A DNA stretch of 64,000 nt from UBA4416 sp040389965 (GTDB lineage Bacteria; Bacteroidota; Bacteroidia; B-17B0; Aurantibacillaceae), in NCBI GenBank assembly GCA_040389965.1, contig JAZJZF010000064.1, forward strand, positions 1-64,000. The letters run 5' to 3'. Numbering within the stretch: the stretch's first letter is position 1; each line of letters begins with the position of its first letter. Shown piece by piece: positions 50,771-60,457 of this stretch. A program made the position numbers and the translations under genes. Under the pieces are notes generated by a model, which saw nothing but the letters and a program-made list of their open reading frames with translations, did not search any database and had not been told where the DNA came from.

Positions 50771-51718
50771 ATGAACATTGGCATTGTTGGGTTGGGGCAT
50801 TTGGGGAAGATTCATTTAAAATTACTGGCTGAAATTCCTGATTTTAAAGTTACCGCTATATACGACCTTAATAAAGAACTGACTACCGAACTGGCATCGT
50901 TGTACCAAACCAAAGCCTGCAACTCCTACAGCGAATTACTGGAGAGCTGCGATGTGGTAAGTATTGTTACTTCTACTCCCACCCATTTTGAACTGGCTGA
51001 AAAAGCTATCAAACAGGGAAAACATGTTTTTTTGGAAAAACCTGCTACCGATAGTTTTGAAACTACCCGCCAGTTGATTCGCTTATCTGCCGAAGCCGGT
51101 GTTATTATACAAGTAGGACATGTGGAAAGGTTTAACCCGGGTTTTATTGGTGTAAAGCCTTTCATTGCCAGCCCTATTGTATTTGAAGCCAATAGGTTAG
51201 CAAAATACAATACAAGAGGAACTGATGTTTCGGTGGTGGTAGATCTGATGATTCATGACATTGACCTGTTATTGAGTATTACGCAAAGTACCGTTAAAAA
51301 AATATCGGCTAACGGATCAAAAGTGGTAAGCCAAACGGCCGATATTGCCAACGCCCGCATAGAGTTTGAGAACGGATTGGTAGCCACGTTAACCGCCAAC
51401 CGAGTATCTCCCGAGAATGTACGTTCGGTTAAGATTTTCCAAAAAAACACTTACATTACCATTGATTTGCTCGAAAAAACAGCTCTGGTGCAAAAAGTAA
51501 AAGCAAAAANNNNNNNNNNTACTGAACAAAGTGCTTCTCATGAGCCCGAGATTATTGAGAAATTTATTACCGGAAATCCGATAAATGCTATTAAAACCGA
51601 ACTGGAATCTTTTTACAAAAGCATTATTACCAATTCGCCGGTGGTCGTAAGCCTTAAAGACGCTGAAGCTGCCCTTAAGATCGTACATGAAATTGAACTG
51701 CAAATTAATGCCGAATAA
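50771..51718 (+). CDS. Gfo/Idh/MocA-type oxidoreductase (contains assembly gap)
   Basis: A 315-codon NAD(P)-dependent oxidoreductase: NIGIVGLGHLGKIHLKLL (Rossmann loop), VTSTPTHFELAEKAIKQG, FLEKPAT and the MIHDIDLLLSI segment with the catalytic His. A 10-N gap at 51510-51519 falls in a Lys-rich stretch; the frame continues after it with TEQSASHEPEIIEKF. It probably acts on a sugar (nucleotide or lipid-linked) in the adjacent polysaccharide region. Confidence 0.85.
   Translation: MNIGIVGLGHLGKIHLKLLAEIPDFKVTAIYDLNKELTTELASLYQTKACNSYSELLESCDVVSIVTSTPTHFELAEKAIKQGKHVFLEKPATDSFETTRQLIRLSAEAGVIIQVGHVERFNPGFIGVKPFIASPIVFEANRLAKYNTRGTDVSVVVDLMIHDIDLLLSITQSTVKKISANGSKVVSQTADIANARIEFENGLVATLTANRVSPENVRSVKIFQKNTYITIDLLEKTALVQKVKAKXXXXTEQSASHEPEIIEKFITGNPINAIKTELESFYKSIITNSPVVVSLKDAEAALKIVHEIELQINAE
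51510..51519. other. assembly gap (10 N) inside the oxidoreductase gene
   Basis: Ten Ns preceded by an A-rich run (AAAAGCAAAAA), probably a homopolymer-associated break; the true length is unknown but the frame is preserved as drawn. Confidence 0.9.
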
Positions 51719-51799
51719 CTGTAAAATACTCATTTTCAGTAAAAAAAGGACTAAAGCAGGTTTTTACGTATTTTTACCCGTTCAATACAATAACAAGGT

Positions 51800-51807
51800 T
51801 ATATTTG
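51800..51807 (+). promoter_or_regulatory. lipoprotein gene promoter -7 box
   Basis: TATATTTG matches the -7 consensus 16 bases before the ATG at 51823, which excludes the upstream TTG at 51805 as start. Confidence 0.6.
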
Positions 51808-51822
51808 CGTTTTAAAGTTAAT

Positions 51823-52668
51823 ATGCGTCCATTTCTACTATTAAGTTTCATTATAGTTTCGTGTATTCTTTTTTCTTGTAAAAAAGGAAAATTAAAGGCC
51901 AATACGGCTTCATATATCGTAGTAAATAACACCACTGTAAGTTCGAGCACTTTATCCATCATTGATTCCCACAAAATTACCGACCTCTGGTTATATGTTA
52001 ACGATCAGTTTCAGGGTGTGTACCCGGTAGGAAGCGTTATGCCGGTAATGAACGCAGGCAACTCACAAGTTAGAATATATGGAGGTATTACCAATAACGG
52101 AATTTCATCTACCCGCTTGCCTTACAAATTTTATAATCCATATCTTTTTTCAGGAACTTTTGAGGCTAATCAAACCTATACCGTTGTGCCTAATTTTTAC
52201 TATACAGACGGAATACATATCACAAATGATAGTTTTACCCCCGGTAGCGGCTCTTATTATTTAGCTTCAGGGAATGTGACAACCATCACAGATCCGGCGA
52301 GAACCTGGGGAGGAACCGGAGGCACCGCATTGATGACAATGACGGATGCTGTTCCTACAGCACAATTGAAATCAAGTACTCCTTTGGCATTACCTCAGGG
52401 TGGTGTTGATGTGTACCTGGAAATGGATTATAAATGTAATCAGGAAATAAGCGTTGGTGTTATTTGCGGTGGTGGCGTTGAAGAAAGAACTGCTATTAAC
52501 TTAAGAGCTACAACCGGTGGTTGGAATAAAGTATATATAAGCCTTACCAGTGTCATAAGTACACAACCTACTTATAATTATTATGAAGTGTTTATTAGAG
52601 GCGTAAAACAAAGTGATCTGGCTTCGCCCGAAATTTATTTAGATAACATTAGACTGGTAAGACCTTAG
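51823..52668 (+). CDS. surface lipoprotein
   Basis: A 281-residue lipoprotein: signal MRPFLLLSFIIVSCILFSC with lipobox cysteine near 19, followed by KKGKLKANTAS. The mature part is beta-rich with an Asn/Thr/Gly bias, including YVNDQFQGVYPVG and GSYYLASGNVTTI, and a C-terminal KVYISLTSVIS. I do not recognise a family. Its stop overlaps the GTG of the glycosylphosphotransferase gene by one base, so the two are translationally coupled, suggesting a role in polysaccharide assembly. Confidence 0.65.
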   Translation: MRPFLLLSFIIVSCILFSCKKGKLKANTASYIVVNNTTVSSSTLSIIDSHKITDLWLYVNDQFQGVYPVGSVMPVMNAGNSQVRIYGGITNNGISSTRLPYKFYNPYLFSGTFEANQTYTVVPNFYYTDGIHITNDSFTPGSGSYYLASGNVTTITDPARTWGGTGGTALMTMTDAVPTAQLKSSTPLALPQGGVDVYLEMDYKCNQEISVGVICGGGVEERTAINLRATTGGWNKVYISLTSVISTQPTYNYYEVFIRGVKQSDLASPEIYLDNIRLVRP

Positions 52669-54089
52669 TGAATAAAAATTTACAGACATTTAAATACATT
52701 TTTGCCGATTATTTATCTGCTGCATTAGCGTGGACCCTGTTTTACATTTACCGTAAATTATACATTGAACCTGATAAGTTTGGGATGCTTCCCGAAAAAA
52801 TCTTCGACAGCCAGTATATTATAGGAATAGCTATACTGCCACTGTGCTGGCTACTGATCTATTACCTGACGGGGATCTACAAGAACATTTTCAGAAAATC
52901 GCGGATCAATGAGTTGGCGCATACGTTCACTACTTCCTTTATTGGTGTTACGTTTATCTTCTTTACTATTTTATTGGATGATTTTGTATCGAGCTATAAA
53001 GCCTATTACAAAGTATTTGTGATGTTATTTTTACTGCATTTTTTTATTACGGCAATTTTCCGTTTTATTTTATCGTCCATCACTATTCGTAAAATAAACA
53101 AAGGTATTATTGGCTTCAATACTATTATCATAGGCAGTAACCAAAGGGCTTTGAAACTTTATGAGGAAATCAGTAACAGCAAAAAATCGACCGGAAATAA
53201 ATTTGTAGGTTTTATCCATCTCGATGAAAAAAACGGTTATTCGAAACAACTTAAAGATAAGGTTGCTCATTTAGGGGAATACAAAGACCTAAAACAAATT
53301 GTAAAAGCAAATCAGGTAGAGGAAATTATCATAGCCATTGAATCGTGGGAACATGAATACCTTGAACGGATCATCAATGAGCTGAATGATTTTGGAGTTA
53401 TTATTAAAATTATTCCTGATATGTATGATATTTTGTCGGGACAGGTAAAAATGAATTCCATTTCCGAAACAGCTTTAATTACCATTAACCAGCAGGTAAT
53501 GCCCGATTGGCAACAGGCAGTAAAGCGTTTTATTGATGTAAGCGTTTCTTTATTTGTATTAATTATGTTTAGCTGGGTGTATGTATTATTAATGATCCTG
53601 GTTAAAGTTGGTTCGAAAGGTCCCGTATTTTTTAAGCAAGAACGTATTGGCAAAGACGGCGAGGTTTTTAATATTATTAAATTCAGAACCATGAATGTGG
53701 ATGCCGAAAAAGGCGGCCCTTTATTATCCAGTAAAAATGACCCGCGTATTACTAAAATAGGACGTTTTTTAAGAAAAGTGCGCCTGGATGAAATTCCACA
53801 GTTTTATAATGTGGTTATAGGCGACATGAGTATTGTTGGCCCAAGGCCCGAACGTAAGTTCTATATAGACCAAATTGTGGTATATGCTCCGCATTTTGTG
53901 CATTTACATAAAGTAAGGCCCGGTATTACCGGTTATGGACAGGTTAAATACGGATATGCCGAAAACATTGAACAAATGGTAGCCCGTGTAAAATTTGACT
54001 TACTGTATATAGAAAACATGAGCCTGAGTATTGATTTTAAGATCCTGATTCATACTATACTTATTGTGGTACAAGGCAGGGGAAAATAA
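52668..54089 (+). CDS. polyprenyl glycosylphosphotransferase (sugar-1-phosphate transferase)
   Basis: A 473-residue polytopic initiating transferase of the WbaP/WcaJ type. Four hydrophobic helices (about 10-130) and a Rossmann-like middle (IIGSNQRALKLYEEIS) precede the C-terminal catalytic domain: KRFIDVSVSLFVLIM, FFKQERIGKDGEVFNIIKFR, LRKVRLDEIPQFYNVV and GDMSIVGPRPERKFYI. It puts the first sugar phosphate on undecaprenyl phosphate. The GTG start overlaps the lipoprotein stop. Confidence 0.9.
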   Translation: MNKNLQTFKYIFADYLSAALAWTLFYIYRKLYIEPDKFGMLPEKIFDSQYIIGIAILPLCWLLIYYLTGIYKNIFRKSRINELAHTFTTSFIGVTFIFFTILLDDFVSSYKAYYKVFVMLFLLHFFITAIFRFILSSITIRKINKGIIGFNTIIIGSNQRALKLYEEISNSKKSTGNKFVGFIHLDEKNGYSKQLKDKVAHLGEYKDLKQIVKANQVEEIIIAIESWEHEYLERIINELNDFGVIIKIIPDMYDILSGQVKMNSISETALITINQQVMPDWQQAVKRFIDVSVSLFVLIMFSWVYVLLMILVKVGSKGPVFFKQERIGKDGEVFNIIKFRTMNVDAEKGGPLLSSKNDPRITKIGRFLRKVRLDEIPQFYNVVIGDMSIVGPRPERKFYIDQIVVYAPHFVHLHKVRPGITGYGQVKYGYAENIEQMVARVKFDLLYIENMSLSIDFKILIHTILIVVQGRGK

Positions 54090-54124
54090 AAAGATATAAG
54101 AATTGAGATGTGAGATTTGAGAAA

Positions 54125-54240
54125 AAGTACAAAAGATCAAAGTATTAAGATTAAAGATCGTTTTCCCGAAGAAACGGTCTTAATTCTTTAATCTTATGTC
54201 TTTAATACTTAAATAATAGAGAATTAAATTGCACCAATAA
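54125..54240. repeat. imperfect inverted repeat upstream of rfbB
   Basis: GATTAAAGATCGTTT (about 54150) pairs with AAACGGTCTTAATTCTTTAATC (about 54172), with further AAAGATCAAAGTATTAAG/CTTATGTCTTTAATAC complementarity outside. It is low-complexity, possibly a terminator for the preceding operon; the flanking bases hold no gene. Confidence 0.35.
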
Positions 54241-54287
54241 ATTAAAGACAGATTCGTATATTCGTAATCGATTTTAACACCAGAAAG

Positions 54288-55334
54288 ATGAAATTATTAA
54301 TTACTGGAGGAGCAGGTTTTATTGGCTCACATGTGATAAGGTTATTTGTAAATAAATATCCTGATTATACTATTTACAATTTAGATAAATTGACTTATGC
54401 CGGTAATTTGGCAAACTTAAAAGATATAGAAAATAAGCCTAACTATCGTTTTGTAAAAGGCGACATTGTAGATGCTGACTTTATCAATGCATTATTTAAA
54501 GAACATCAGTTCAATGCGGTTATACATTTAGCTGCCGAAAGCCATGTTGACAGAAGTATTACAAATCCCCTGGAGTTTGTATACACGAATGTGATAGGAA
54601 CCGTTAATTTATTGAATGCCGCCAAAGAATTATATAAAGCCGACCCTGCCAAGTTTACAAAATTTTATCATGTAAGTACGGATGAAGTGTATGGCTCATT
54701 GGGCGATACAGGACTGTTTACAGAAACAACTGCTTACGACCCACATAGCCCCTACTCTGCATCCAAAGCAAGTTCCGATCATTTTGTAAGGGCTTACCAC
54801 GATACATATAAATTACCTTGTGTTATATCGAACTGTTCTAACAACTACGGCCCATATCATTTTCCTGAAAAATTAATTCCGTTATGTATTAATAATATTA
54901 AACATAACAGGGCTTTACCTATTTATGGCAAAGGCGAAAACGTACGCGACTGGTTATTTGTAGAAGATCATGCCCGTGCCATTGATGTTATTTTTCATAA
55001 AGCAGTCCTTGGAAGCACTTATAATATTGGCGGACATAATGAATGGACCAACATAGATGTGATTCGTTTATTGTGTGATATGATGGACGAAAAACTGGGA
55101 CGAGATAAAGGCTGCAATCAAAAACTCATTACGTTTGTTACCGACCGTGCGGGACATGATTTACGCTACGCTATTGATTCTACTAAATTGCAAAACGAAT
55201 TAGGCTGGAAACCCTCCTTACAGTTTGAAGAAGGTTTATCGAAGACCGTTGACTGGTATCTGCAAAATGAAGAATGGTTAAACAACGTTACTTCAGGGGC
55301 TTATACTCATTACTACGAAAAGCAATATCAGTAA
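54288..55334 (+). CDS. rfbB: dTDP-glucose 4,6-dehydratase
   Basis: A 348-residue extended SDR: LLITGGAGFIGSHVIRL, then HLAAESHVDRSI, YHVSTDEVYGSLGDTG (catalytic Thr/Asp/Glu), YSASKASSDHFVRAYHDT (Tyr/Lys) and NCSNNYGPYHFPEK. It produces dTDP-4-keto-6-deoxyglucose for rhamnose and other deoxysugars. The rfbA, rfbC and rfbD genes are not in the window. The 285 bases downstream are AT-rich with no gene visible. Confidence 0.95.
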   Translation: MKLLITGGAGFIGSHVIRLFVNKYPDYTIYNLDKLTYAGNLANLKDIENKPNYRFVKGDIVDADFINALFKEHQFNAVIHLAAESHVDRSITNPLEFVYTNVIGTVNLLNAAKELYKADPAKFTKFYHVSTDEVYGSLGDTGLFTETTAYDPHSPYSASKASSDHFVRAYHDTYKLPCVISNCSNNYGPYHFPEKLIPLCINNIKHNRALPIYGKGENVRDWLFVEDHARAIDVIFHKAVLGSTYNIGGHNEWTNIDVIRLLCDMMDEKLGRDKGCNQKLITFVTDRAGHDLRYAIDSTKLQNELGWKPSLQFEEGLSKTVDWYLQNEEWLNNVTSGAYTHYYEKQYQ

Positions 55335-55619
55335 TTGTTTTTTAAGTAAAAAATACCTTACAAAACAATTTGCCTTATTTAAAAACAAACTCTGTATTCT
55401 ACTTTCATTAATAGTCATAACCCGAATGGGTTTACGTTTTGTTTACATAATAAAAAACGTGCTATAAACTTTGGAACATAGGTATCCAATAGATACCTCC
55501 GGTATATTTCATTTTTCGTTACGTAATAAATCATAAAAAAAAAGTTGTATAAAACATAATATTCTATCATTTTTACAGTATATGTAAATTACCACACTTG
55601 TTACTATACTAAAATTTAT

Positions 55620-57503
55620 ATGACCGTAAAACCAGCACAAAAAAATGACCTTTGGTATTATTTTTTTATAGGCATTGTATTAATAAGCCTGCACTTTTTC
55701 TTAACTTTTCATGAAGGGAAGATAGCTTATAATCATTACTCCTTTTTAAACCGTTCCTGGGGTTTCAACCACATTAAGTTTTATGATGTACCGGTTACTG
55801 TTATATTTTATAGTATACTATTGGCTTTAGCCATTCCTTTTATAAATCAGAAGATCTACCTGTGGATTGAAAAAGCTATTTGGGCAGTAAAATTTCCAAA
55901 AAAAATAAAGTATCCCCTTTTTATAGTAATGGGAATAGTAGCTTTCTTTTATTTCTATACTGTTAGAAATGCCTACTTTTTATTAGGAGACTACACGTTA
56001 AGGATTAGTCAAACTATGAAGCAGGACTTTATCATGACGGAATATTTTACAATGAAGCTGCTCTATTATATCTGCACTTTTTTCTCAAGATTTAATATTT
56101 CTCCTAACCAGTGTTTTGTTACGATAAGCTGTGTAGCCGGGGGAATTTTTGTAACGGTATATTGTTTTATTGCCAACCTGTTGGGCGAAAACCGTTTCCA
56201 AAAAGTAATGCTGTTTATTGGAGGTATTATGTCGGGCATGCTCCTGATGTTTTGCGGATACATTGATATTTATGCTTTGCCAATTGTTTTTACAGCTGTC
56301 TACATTTATATGAGTTTGTTATACATTAATAATAAAAAATATTTTCTACCTGCTTTAATTTCACTGGCAATAGCAATTGCCGGGCATTTTCTATGTGTAG
56401 CCTTTGCACCTGCCCTGTTTATTGCCTGGTATCATCATAACAAAAATAAACTACCCTTTATTACAAAAATGTCTTCTGTAAAAAGGCTGATGGCTATTTT
56501 GGTATGTACATTAATAGCTATTATGATGGTTTATAATTTGAAAACCGGATTTATATTACCTCTCTATACACCGGCTAAAAATCTGAAGTATTTAACCTTA
56601 TTTTCATTTACGCACATTTGGGAATACATTAATGGACAATTGCTCGGTTGTGGTGTCTCTCTTATCATCATAAGCGTATCACTTTATAAAATCATCCGCG
56701 AAAAATTAAGCCTGAGCATTCAAATTTATTTTTTTATAACGGGCTCTGCAGGTATGTTACTGGTAGCCTTTTTATCCAATTTGCATCGTGGTAGCGGCGA
56801 CTGGGATATTTCATCACTTCCGGCAATAACCTTAAATACTCTGGCTGTATTGTTATTATTAAGACTCAAAAGTATACATCAAAAACTGGCTTCTTATTTA
56901 TTAATTATCTTAATTGGTTATAATACCTTAAACGCCTGTTTATGGATCCACATTAACAGTGGCCACAAATCTCTCGAAAAAGTTGAAAATATGCTTATTA
57001 CCGACCCCGGTACTTATTATACTTCCAAATTACCGGGAATTGTTCAACTGATTTATATTTACAAGGAAAACAAATTAATGAAAGAGGCTGAACGCCTTGC
57101 TCATAAAGCCTGCGACTTTCTTCCTGTTGGCGATATAAGGGGCTGCACGATGTATGCAGATTTGCTTATACTAAACCACAAAGATGCCCAGGCCGTTGAA
57201 TTTTATGAAAACTATTTGAAAAAAAATCAAAATGTACCCCAAGCCTACGCTTATCTGATTTTTAAATACCAGGAAAAAAATCAAAATGAAAAAGTGTTAC
57301 CACTCATTTTCAGGCTTTACCAGGCATTTAAAACTAATCCTAATTTGTTTTTATTATATATGCAACCACAGCAGTATATTGATATGTTTGAGTATTTGCA
57401 GGGCTACCTCAGGGCAACCAATCCTAATGCCGACCTTAAAGAAATAAATGGCGTAATTGCAAAGCTAAAACAGATAAAAGCTAAACAGCCAATTACCAAA
57501 TAA
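55620..57503 (+). CDS. hypothetical polytopic membrane protein with C-terminal repeat region
   Basis: This 627-residue protein has about ten to twelve transmembrane segments in residues 10-455, including FLLGDYTLRISQ, GGIMSGMLLMFCGYIDIYAL and LHRGSGDWDISSLPAITL. A soluble C-terminal part (about 470-627) reads like degenerate TPR helices. The layout recalls GT-C-type glycosyltransferases or O-antigen membrane proteins, but I cannot confirm a catalytic Asp/Glu loop. It sits upstream of the MBOAT/AlgJ-like pair. Confidence 0.6.
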   Translation: MTVKPAQKNDLWYYFFIGIVLISLHFFLTFHEGKIAYNHYSFLNRSWGFNHIKFYDVPVTVIFYSILLALAIPFINQKIYLWIEKAIWAVKFPKKIKYPLFIVMGIVAFFYFYTVRNAYFLLGDYTLRISQTMKQDFIMTEYFTMKLLYYICTFFSRFNISPNQCFVTISCVAGGIFVTVYCFIANLLGENRFQKVMLFIGGIMSGMLLMFCGYIDIYALPIVFTAVYIYMSLLYINNKKYFLPALISLAIAIAGHFLCVAFAPALFIAWYHHNKNKLPFITKMSSVKRLMAILVCTLIAIMMVYNLKTGFILPLYTPAKNLKYLTLFSFTHIWEYINGQLLGCGVSLIIISVSLYKIIREKLSLSIQIYFFITGSAGMLLVAFLSNLHRGSGDWDISSLPAITLNTLAVLLLLRLKSIHQKLASYLLIILIGYNTLNACLWIHINSGHKSLEKVENMLITDPGTYYTSKLPGIVQLIYIYKENKLMKEAERLAHKACDFLPVGDIRGCTMYADLLILNHKDAQAVEFYENYLKKNQNVPQAYAYLIFKYQEKNQNEKVLPLIFRLYQAFKTNPNLFLLYMQPQQYIDMFEYLQGYLRATNPNADLKEINGVIAKLKQIKAKQPITK

Positions 57504-57507
57504 TTAA

Positions 57508-57624
57508 AGCCTCATTTTACTTGTCGAAAAAGTACGTCCTGTTATAAAAATAACAGAAAAAGAGCTTACAGATGTAAAAGAATTAGTTATTTTAGGTGCT
57601 GGATTTACAATCTTAAACACTTAA
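57508..57624 (+). pseudogene. short protein-like remnant upstream of the MBOAT gene
   Basis: A 38-codon open stretch without a start codon reads SLILLVEKVRPVIKITEK then ELTDVKELVILGAGF up to a TAA. Codon use and composition look coding, but no family was recognised. It may be a fragment or chance. Confidence 0.2.
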
Positions 57625-57645
57625 TATAATAATAGGCAGTTCAAT

Positions 57646-59073
57646 ATGGTTTTTAGTAGTATTACTTTTTTAATTTACTTTCTACCTGTATTTTTATTGG
57701 CATACCACCTTACACCCAATAAGTTTAAAAATGCCTGCATCCTTATTTTCAGTATTGTATTTTATGCCTGGGGCGGGCCCAAGTTCATTTTTGTAATTTT
57801 AGGAACAACGTTTCTGGATTTTATTTTGGTAAAGAATATGCATGAAGCAAAATCTACCAAAGCAAAAAAACAGCTCCTTGTTGTTTCTCTGCTCATGAAT
57901 TTAGGATTGCTGTTCTATTTTAAATACTCCAATTTTTTTATTGAGAATATTAATGCCGTATTGGGAACCATGGGCGTTAAAGAAATTACCTGGTTAAAAA
58001 TAGTACTACCCATAGGCATTTCGTTTTACACCTTTGAAAGCGTGACCTATGTAGTAGATGTTTACCGTGGCATTCATAAGCCTTTAAAGAACTTTTGGCA
58101 TTATCAGACATACATTTTATTATTCCCAAAATTAATTGCCGGGCCTATTGTACGTTACCACGATATTGCAGACCAAATTACTGACCGCGAAAAAAATTAC
58201 ACACCCGATGTAAAGCTAAGTGGCTTTTATACATTTTGCATAGGGCTTGCCAAAAAAGTAATTATAGCTAATACCATTGGTTCACAGGCCGATGATATAT
58301 TTAAACTGGATATAACGCAGATCGATTCAGCTGCTGCCTGGGTTGGCGCATTGGCCTACACGTTTCAAATTTATTTCGATTTTAGTGGTTACAGTGATAT
58401 GGCCATTGGTTTATGTAAAATTATGGGAATAAGGCTGCCCGAGAATTTCAATAATCCTTATTTATCATCGAGTATTACAGAGTTCTGGCGTAGATGGCAT
58501 ATGACATTAGGAGCCTGGATGAAAAACTATTTATACATTCCTTTGGGTGGTAACCGGGTAAATTCACAAGCCAAACTATACCGAAACTTGTTTATTGTGT
58601 TTTTATTATCAGGTTTATGGCATGGAGCAAGCTGGAACTTTATCATTTGGGGAGCTTTTCACGGCTTATTTCTTGTACTCGAGCGTTTGTTCCTGTTAAA
58701 AGTATATGATAAAACAGGCAAACTTATTTCTACCCTACTCACGTTTTTAATTGTGGTAGTTGGCTGGGTTTATTTCAGGATTGAAGACCTTGGATATGCC
58801 AACCACGTGGTAAAAACAATGTTCAGCTTTAATTTCTTCGACGGGAAATTTGCCATGCATAATGATTTTTATTTCTCGTTATGCCTTGCGGCTTTCTTTT
58901 CGTTTTTTGCCTGTATTCCTTTTACTAAAAACCTTCAGGCAAAAGTATATGGCGAAAAACACAACACCGTTTCCAATACAATACTAATAAGCATTTCAAT
59001 CTTATTATTTTATATTTCGTTAAGCTACATTGCCTCTTTAGATTTTAATCCTTTTATTTATTTCAGGTTTTAG
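57646..59073 (+). CDS. MBOAT-family O-acyltransferase (AlgI/PatA-like)
   Basis: A 475-residue polytopic acyltransferase: YFLPVFLLAYHL at the start, LPIGISFYTFESVTYVVDVY (about 125-145), FPKLIAGPIVRYHD, FWRRWHMTLGAWMKNYLYIP (about 283-302) and the catalytic His in GLWHGASWNFIIWGAFHG (about 326). It transfers acetyl groups across the membrane to a surface polymer. The next gene (6 bases away) encodes the periplasmic partner. Confidence 0.93.
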   Translation: MVFSSITFLIYFLPVFLLAYHLTPNKFKNACILIFSIVFYAWGGPKFIFVILGTTFLDFILVKNMHEAKSTKAKKQLLVVSLLMNLGLLFYFKYSNFFIENINAVLGTMGVKEITWLKIVLPIGISFYTFESVTYVVDVYRGIHKPLKNFWHYQTYILLFPKLIAGPIVRYHDIADQITDREKNYTPDVKLSGFYTFCIGLAKKVIIANTIGSQADDIFKLDITQIDSAAAWVGALAYTFQIYFDFSGYSDMAIGLCKIMGIRLPENFNNPYLSSSITEFWRRWHMTLGAWMKNYLYIPLGGNRVNSQAKLYRNLFIVFLLSGLWHGASWNFIIWGAFHGLFLVLERLFLLKVYDKTGKLISTLLTFLIVVVGWVYFRIEDLGYANHVVKTMFSFNFFDGKFAMHNDFYFSLCLAAFFSFFACIPFTKNLQAKVYGEKHNTVSNTILISISILLFYISLSYIASLDFNPFIYFRF

Positions 59074-59079
59074 GAAAAG

Positions 59080-60393
59080 ATGGAAAAGAAAAAATCATAT
59101 AACCTGTTTGTACTGATTGCTTTTGCGGCATTGGTTTTTCCGATGTTAAAAGGATTTACTAAAAAGGATAAAAATCCTCACCTTGCTGGTATTGTAGTTA
59201 ACAATGTAAATCCTGATTCATTGTTTAAAATGGAACAATGGTTTAGCGGGGAGTATCAGAGTTTAAAAGACGATTATAATAACGACCATTGGGCATTTAA
59301 AGAATTATTTGTTCGCTTGAATAACCAGCTCTATTATGATCTGTTTAATCAGTTACGTGTCAGTAAATTTGTGTCGGGGAAAGAAAATTACGCTTTTAGT
59401 GAACCCTTTATTTTTTCGGCTTATGGCGATGATTATGTAGGGCAACAAGCTATTAAAACAAAGCTGGAAAAAGCTAAAGTGGTGCAGGATTTTTTAAAGA
59501 AAAAAGGCATCGATTTACTGCTTGTATTTGCTCCCGGTAAAGGCGAATACTGTACAGAACAAGTTGAAGATAAATACAAACATCCTATCCTGCATACAAA
59601 CTACCAGGATTACATTTCTATTTCCAAACAATTACAAATTAACACCCTTGATCTTTTGGCTTTATTCCATCAATTAAAACCTACTACACCTTATCCTTTG
59701 TTCTCAAAATTTGGCCACCACTGGAGCTATTATGGGGAGTGTTTAGCGGTAGACACAATCATAGGACATATTGAAAAATTACACCACTGCGATCTACCTG
59801 ATATTGTATGGAACAAAATTGATGTGATTGATACTGCCAGAAGCCGTGATGCCGATATTTTAAAGAGCATGAATTTGTATAAAAATCCACCACAAAATAT
59901 GAAACTGGCATATCCTGACGTTATGTTTGAACAGGATTCTTTAAAAAACCGGACACGTGTTTTAACTATATCCGACAGTTATTGGTATGGCCCGGTTTAC
60001 ATGGGTGTGGGGCAAAACTGTTTTGCCGGCGGACAATTCTGGTACTACTATAATAAGATTATCCCTAACCCTAATCCGGAAGAAAAAGTTGAAGTATGGC
60101 AACTTGATTTAAAACAGAATATTGAGAGCAATCAGGTAATTATGTTACTTTATTCAGATGGAAATTTACCAACTTTTGCCAATACGTTTATTGAAGATGC
60201 CTACGAAATGTATACCAATCCGGCAGCTTACCAGATTCGTATGGAAAAAACACGGAATTTAAAACAGTTCGAAAAACAGATTCGTGAGCAGCCGGTTATG
60301 CTAAAAAAAGCTACAAAAAAATCGTTTGATCTTCAAATTCCCTTAGATTCGGCTATTAAACTGGATGCCATGAAACTGGCGGGAATTAAATAA
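59080..60393 (+). CDS. AlgJ/AlgX-like polysaccharide O-acetylation protein
   Basis: A 437-residue protein with a single N-terminal membrane anchor (about 8-26) and an SGNH-like domain: LLVFAPGKGEYC, then KFGHHWSYYGECLAVDTI (a catalytic His region, about 208-225) and LTISDSYWYGPVYMG (Ser near 300). The tail is Lys-rich. Paired with the MBOAT gene, it should accept the acetyl group and modify an exopolysaccharide in the periplasm. Confidence 0.8.
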   Translation: MEKKKSYNLFVLIAFAALVFPMLKGFTKKDKNPHLAGIVVNNVNPDSLFKMEQWFSGEYQSLKDDYNNDHWAFKELFVRLNNQLYYDLFNQLRVSKFVSGKENYAFSEPFIFSAYGDDYVGQQAIKTKLEKAKVVQDFLKKKGIDLLLVFAPGKGEYCTEQVEDKYKHPILHTNYQDYISISKQLQINTLDLLALFHQLKPTTPYPLFSKFGHHWSYYGECLAVDTIIGHIEKLHHCDLPDIVWNKIDVIDTARSRDADILKSMNLYKNPPQNMKLAYPDVMFEQDSLKNRTRVLTISDSYWYGPVYMGVGQNCFAGGQFWYYYNKIIPNPNPEEKVEVWQLDLKQNIESNQVIMLLYSDGNLPTFANTFIEDAYEMYTNPAAYQIRMEKTRNLKQFEKQIREQPVMLKKATKKSFDLQIPLDSAIKLDAMKLAGIK

Positions 60394-60457
60394 ACAGCTC
60401 GTTTTTGAATTAATTTATCGGTTTATTTTTCTTATCTTGTGTCTTAAAATATGTTTC

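Noticed and set aside
53312..53692. 126-codon minus-strand frame inside the glycosylphosphotransferase
   Set aside because: Antisense to conserved catalytic motifs and without independent support.
57508..57624. Protein-like fragment as a genuine small gene
   Set aside because: No start codon or promoter and no family match; kept only as a low-confidence remnant.
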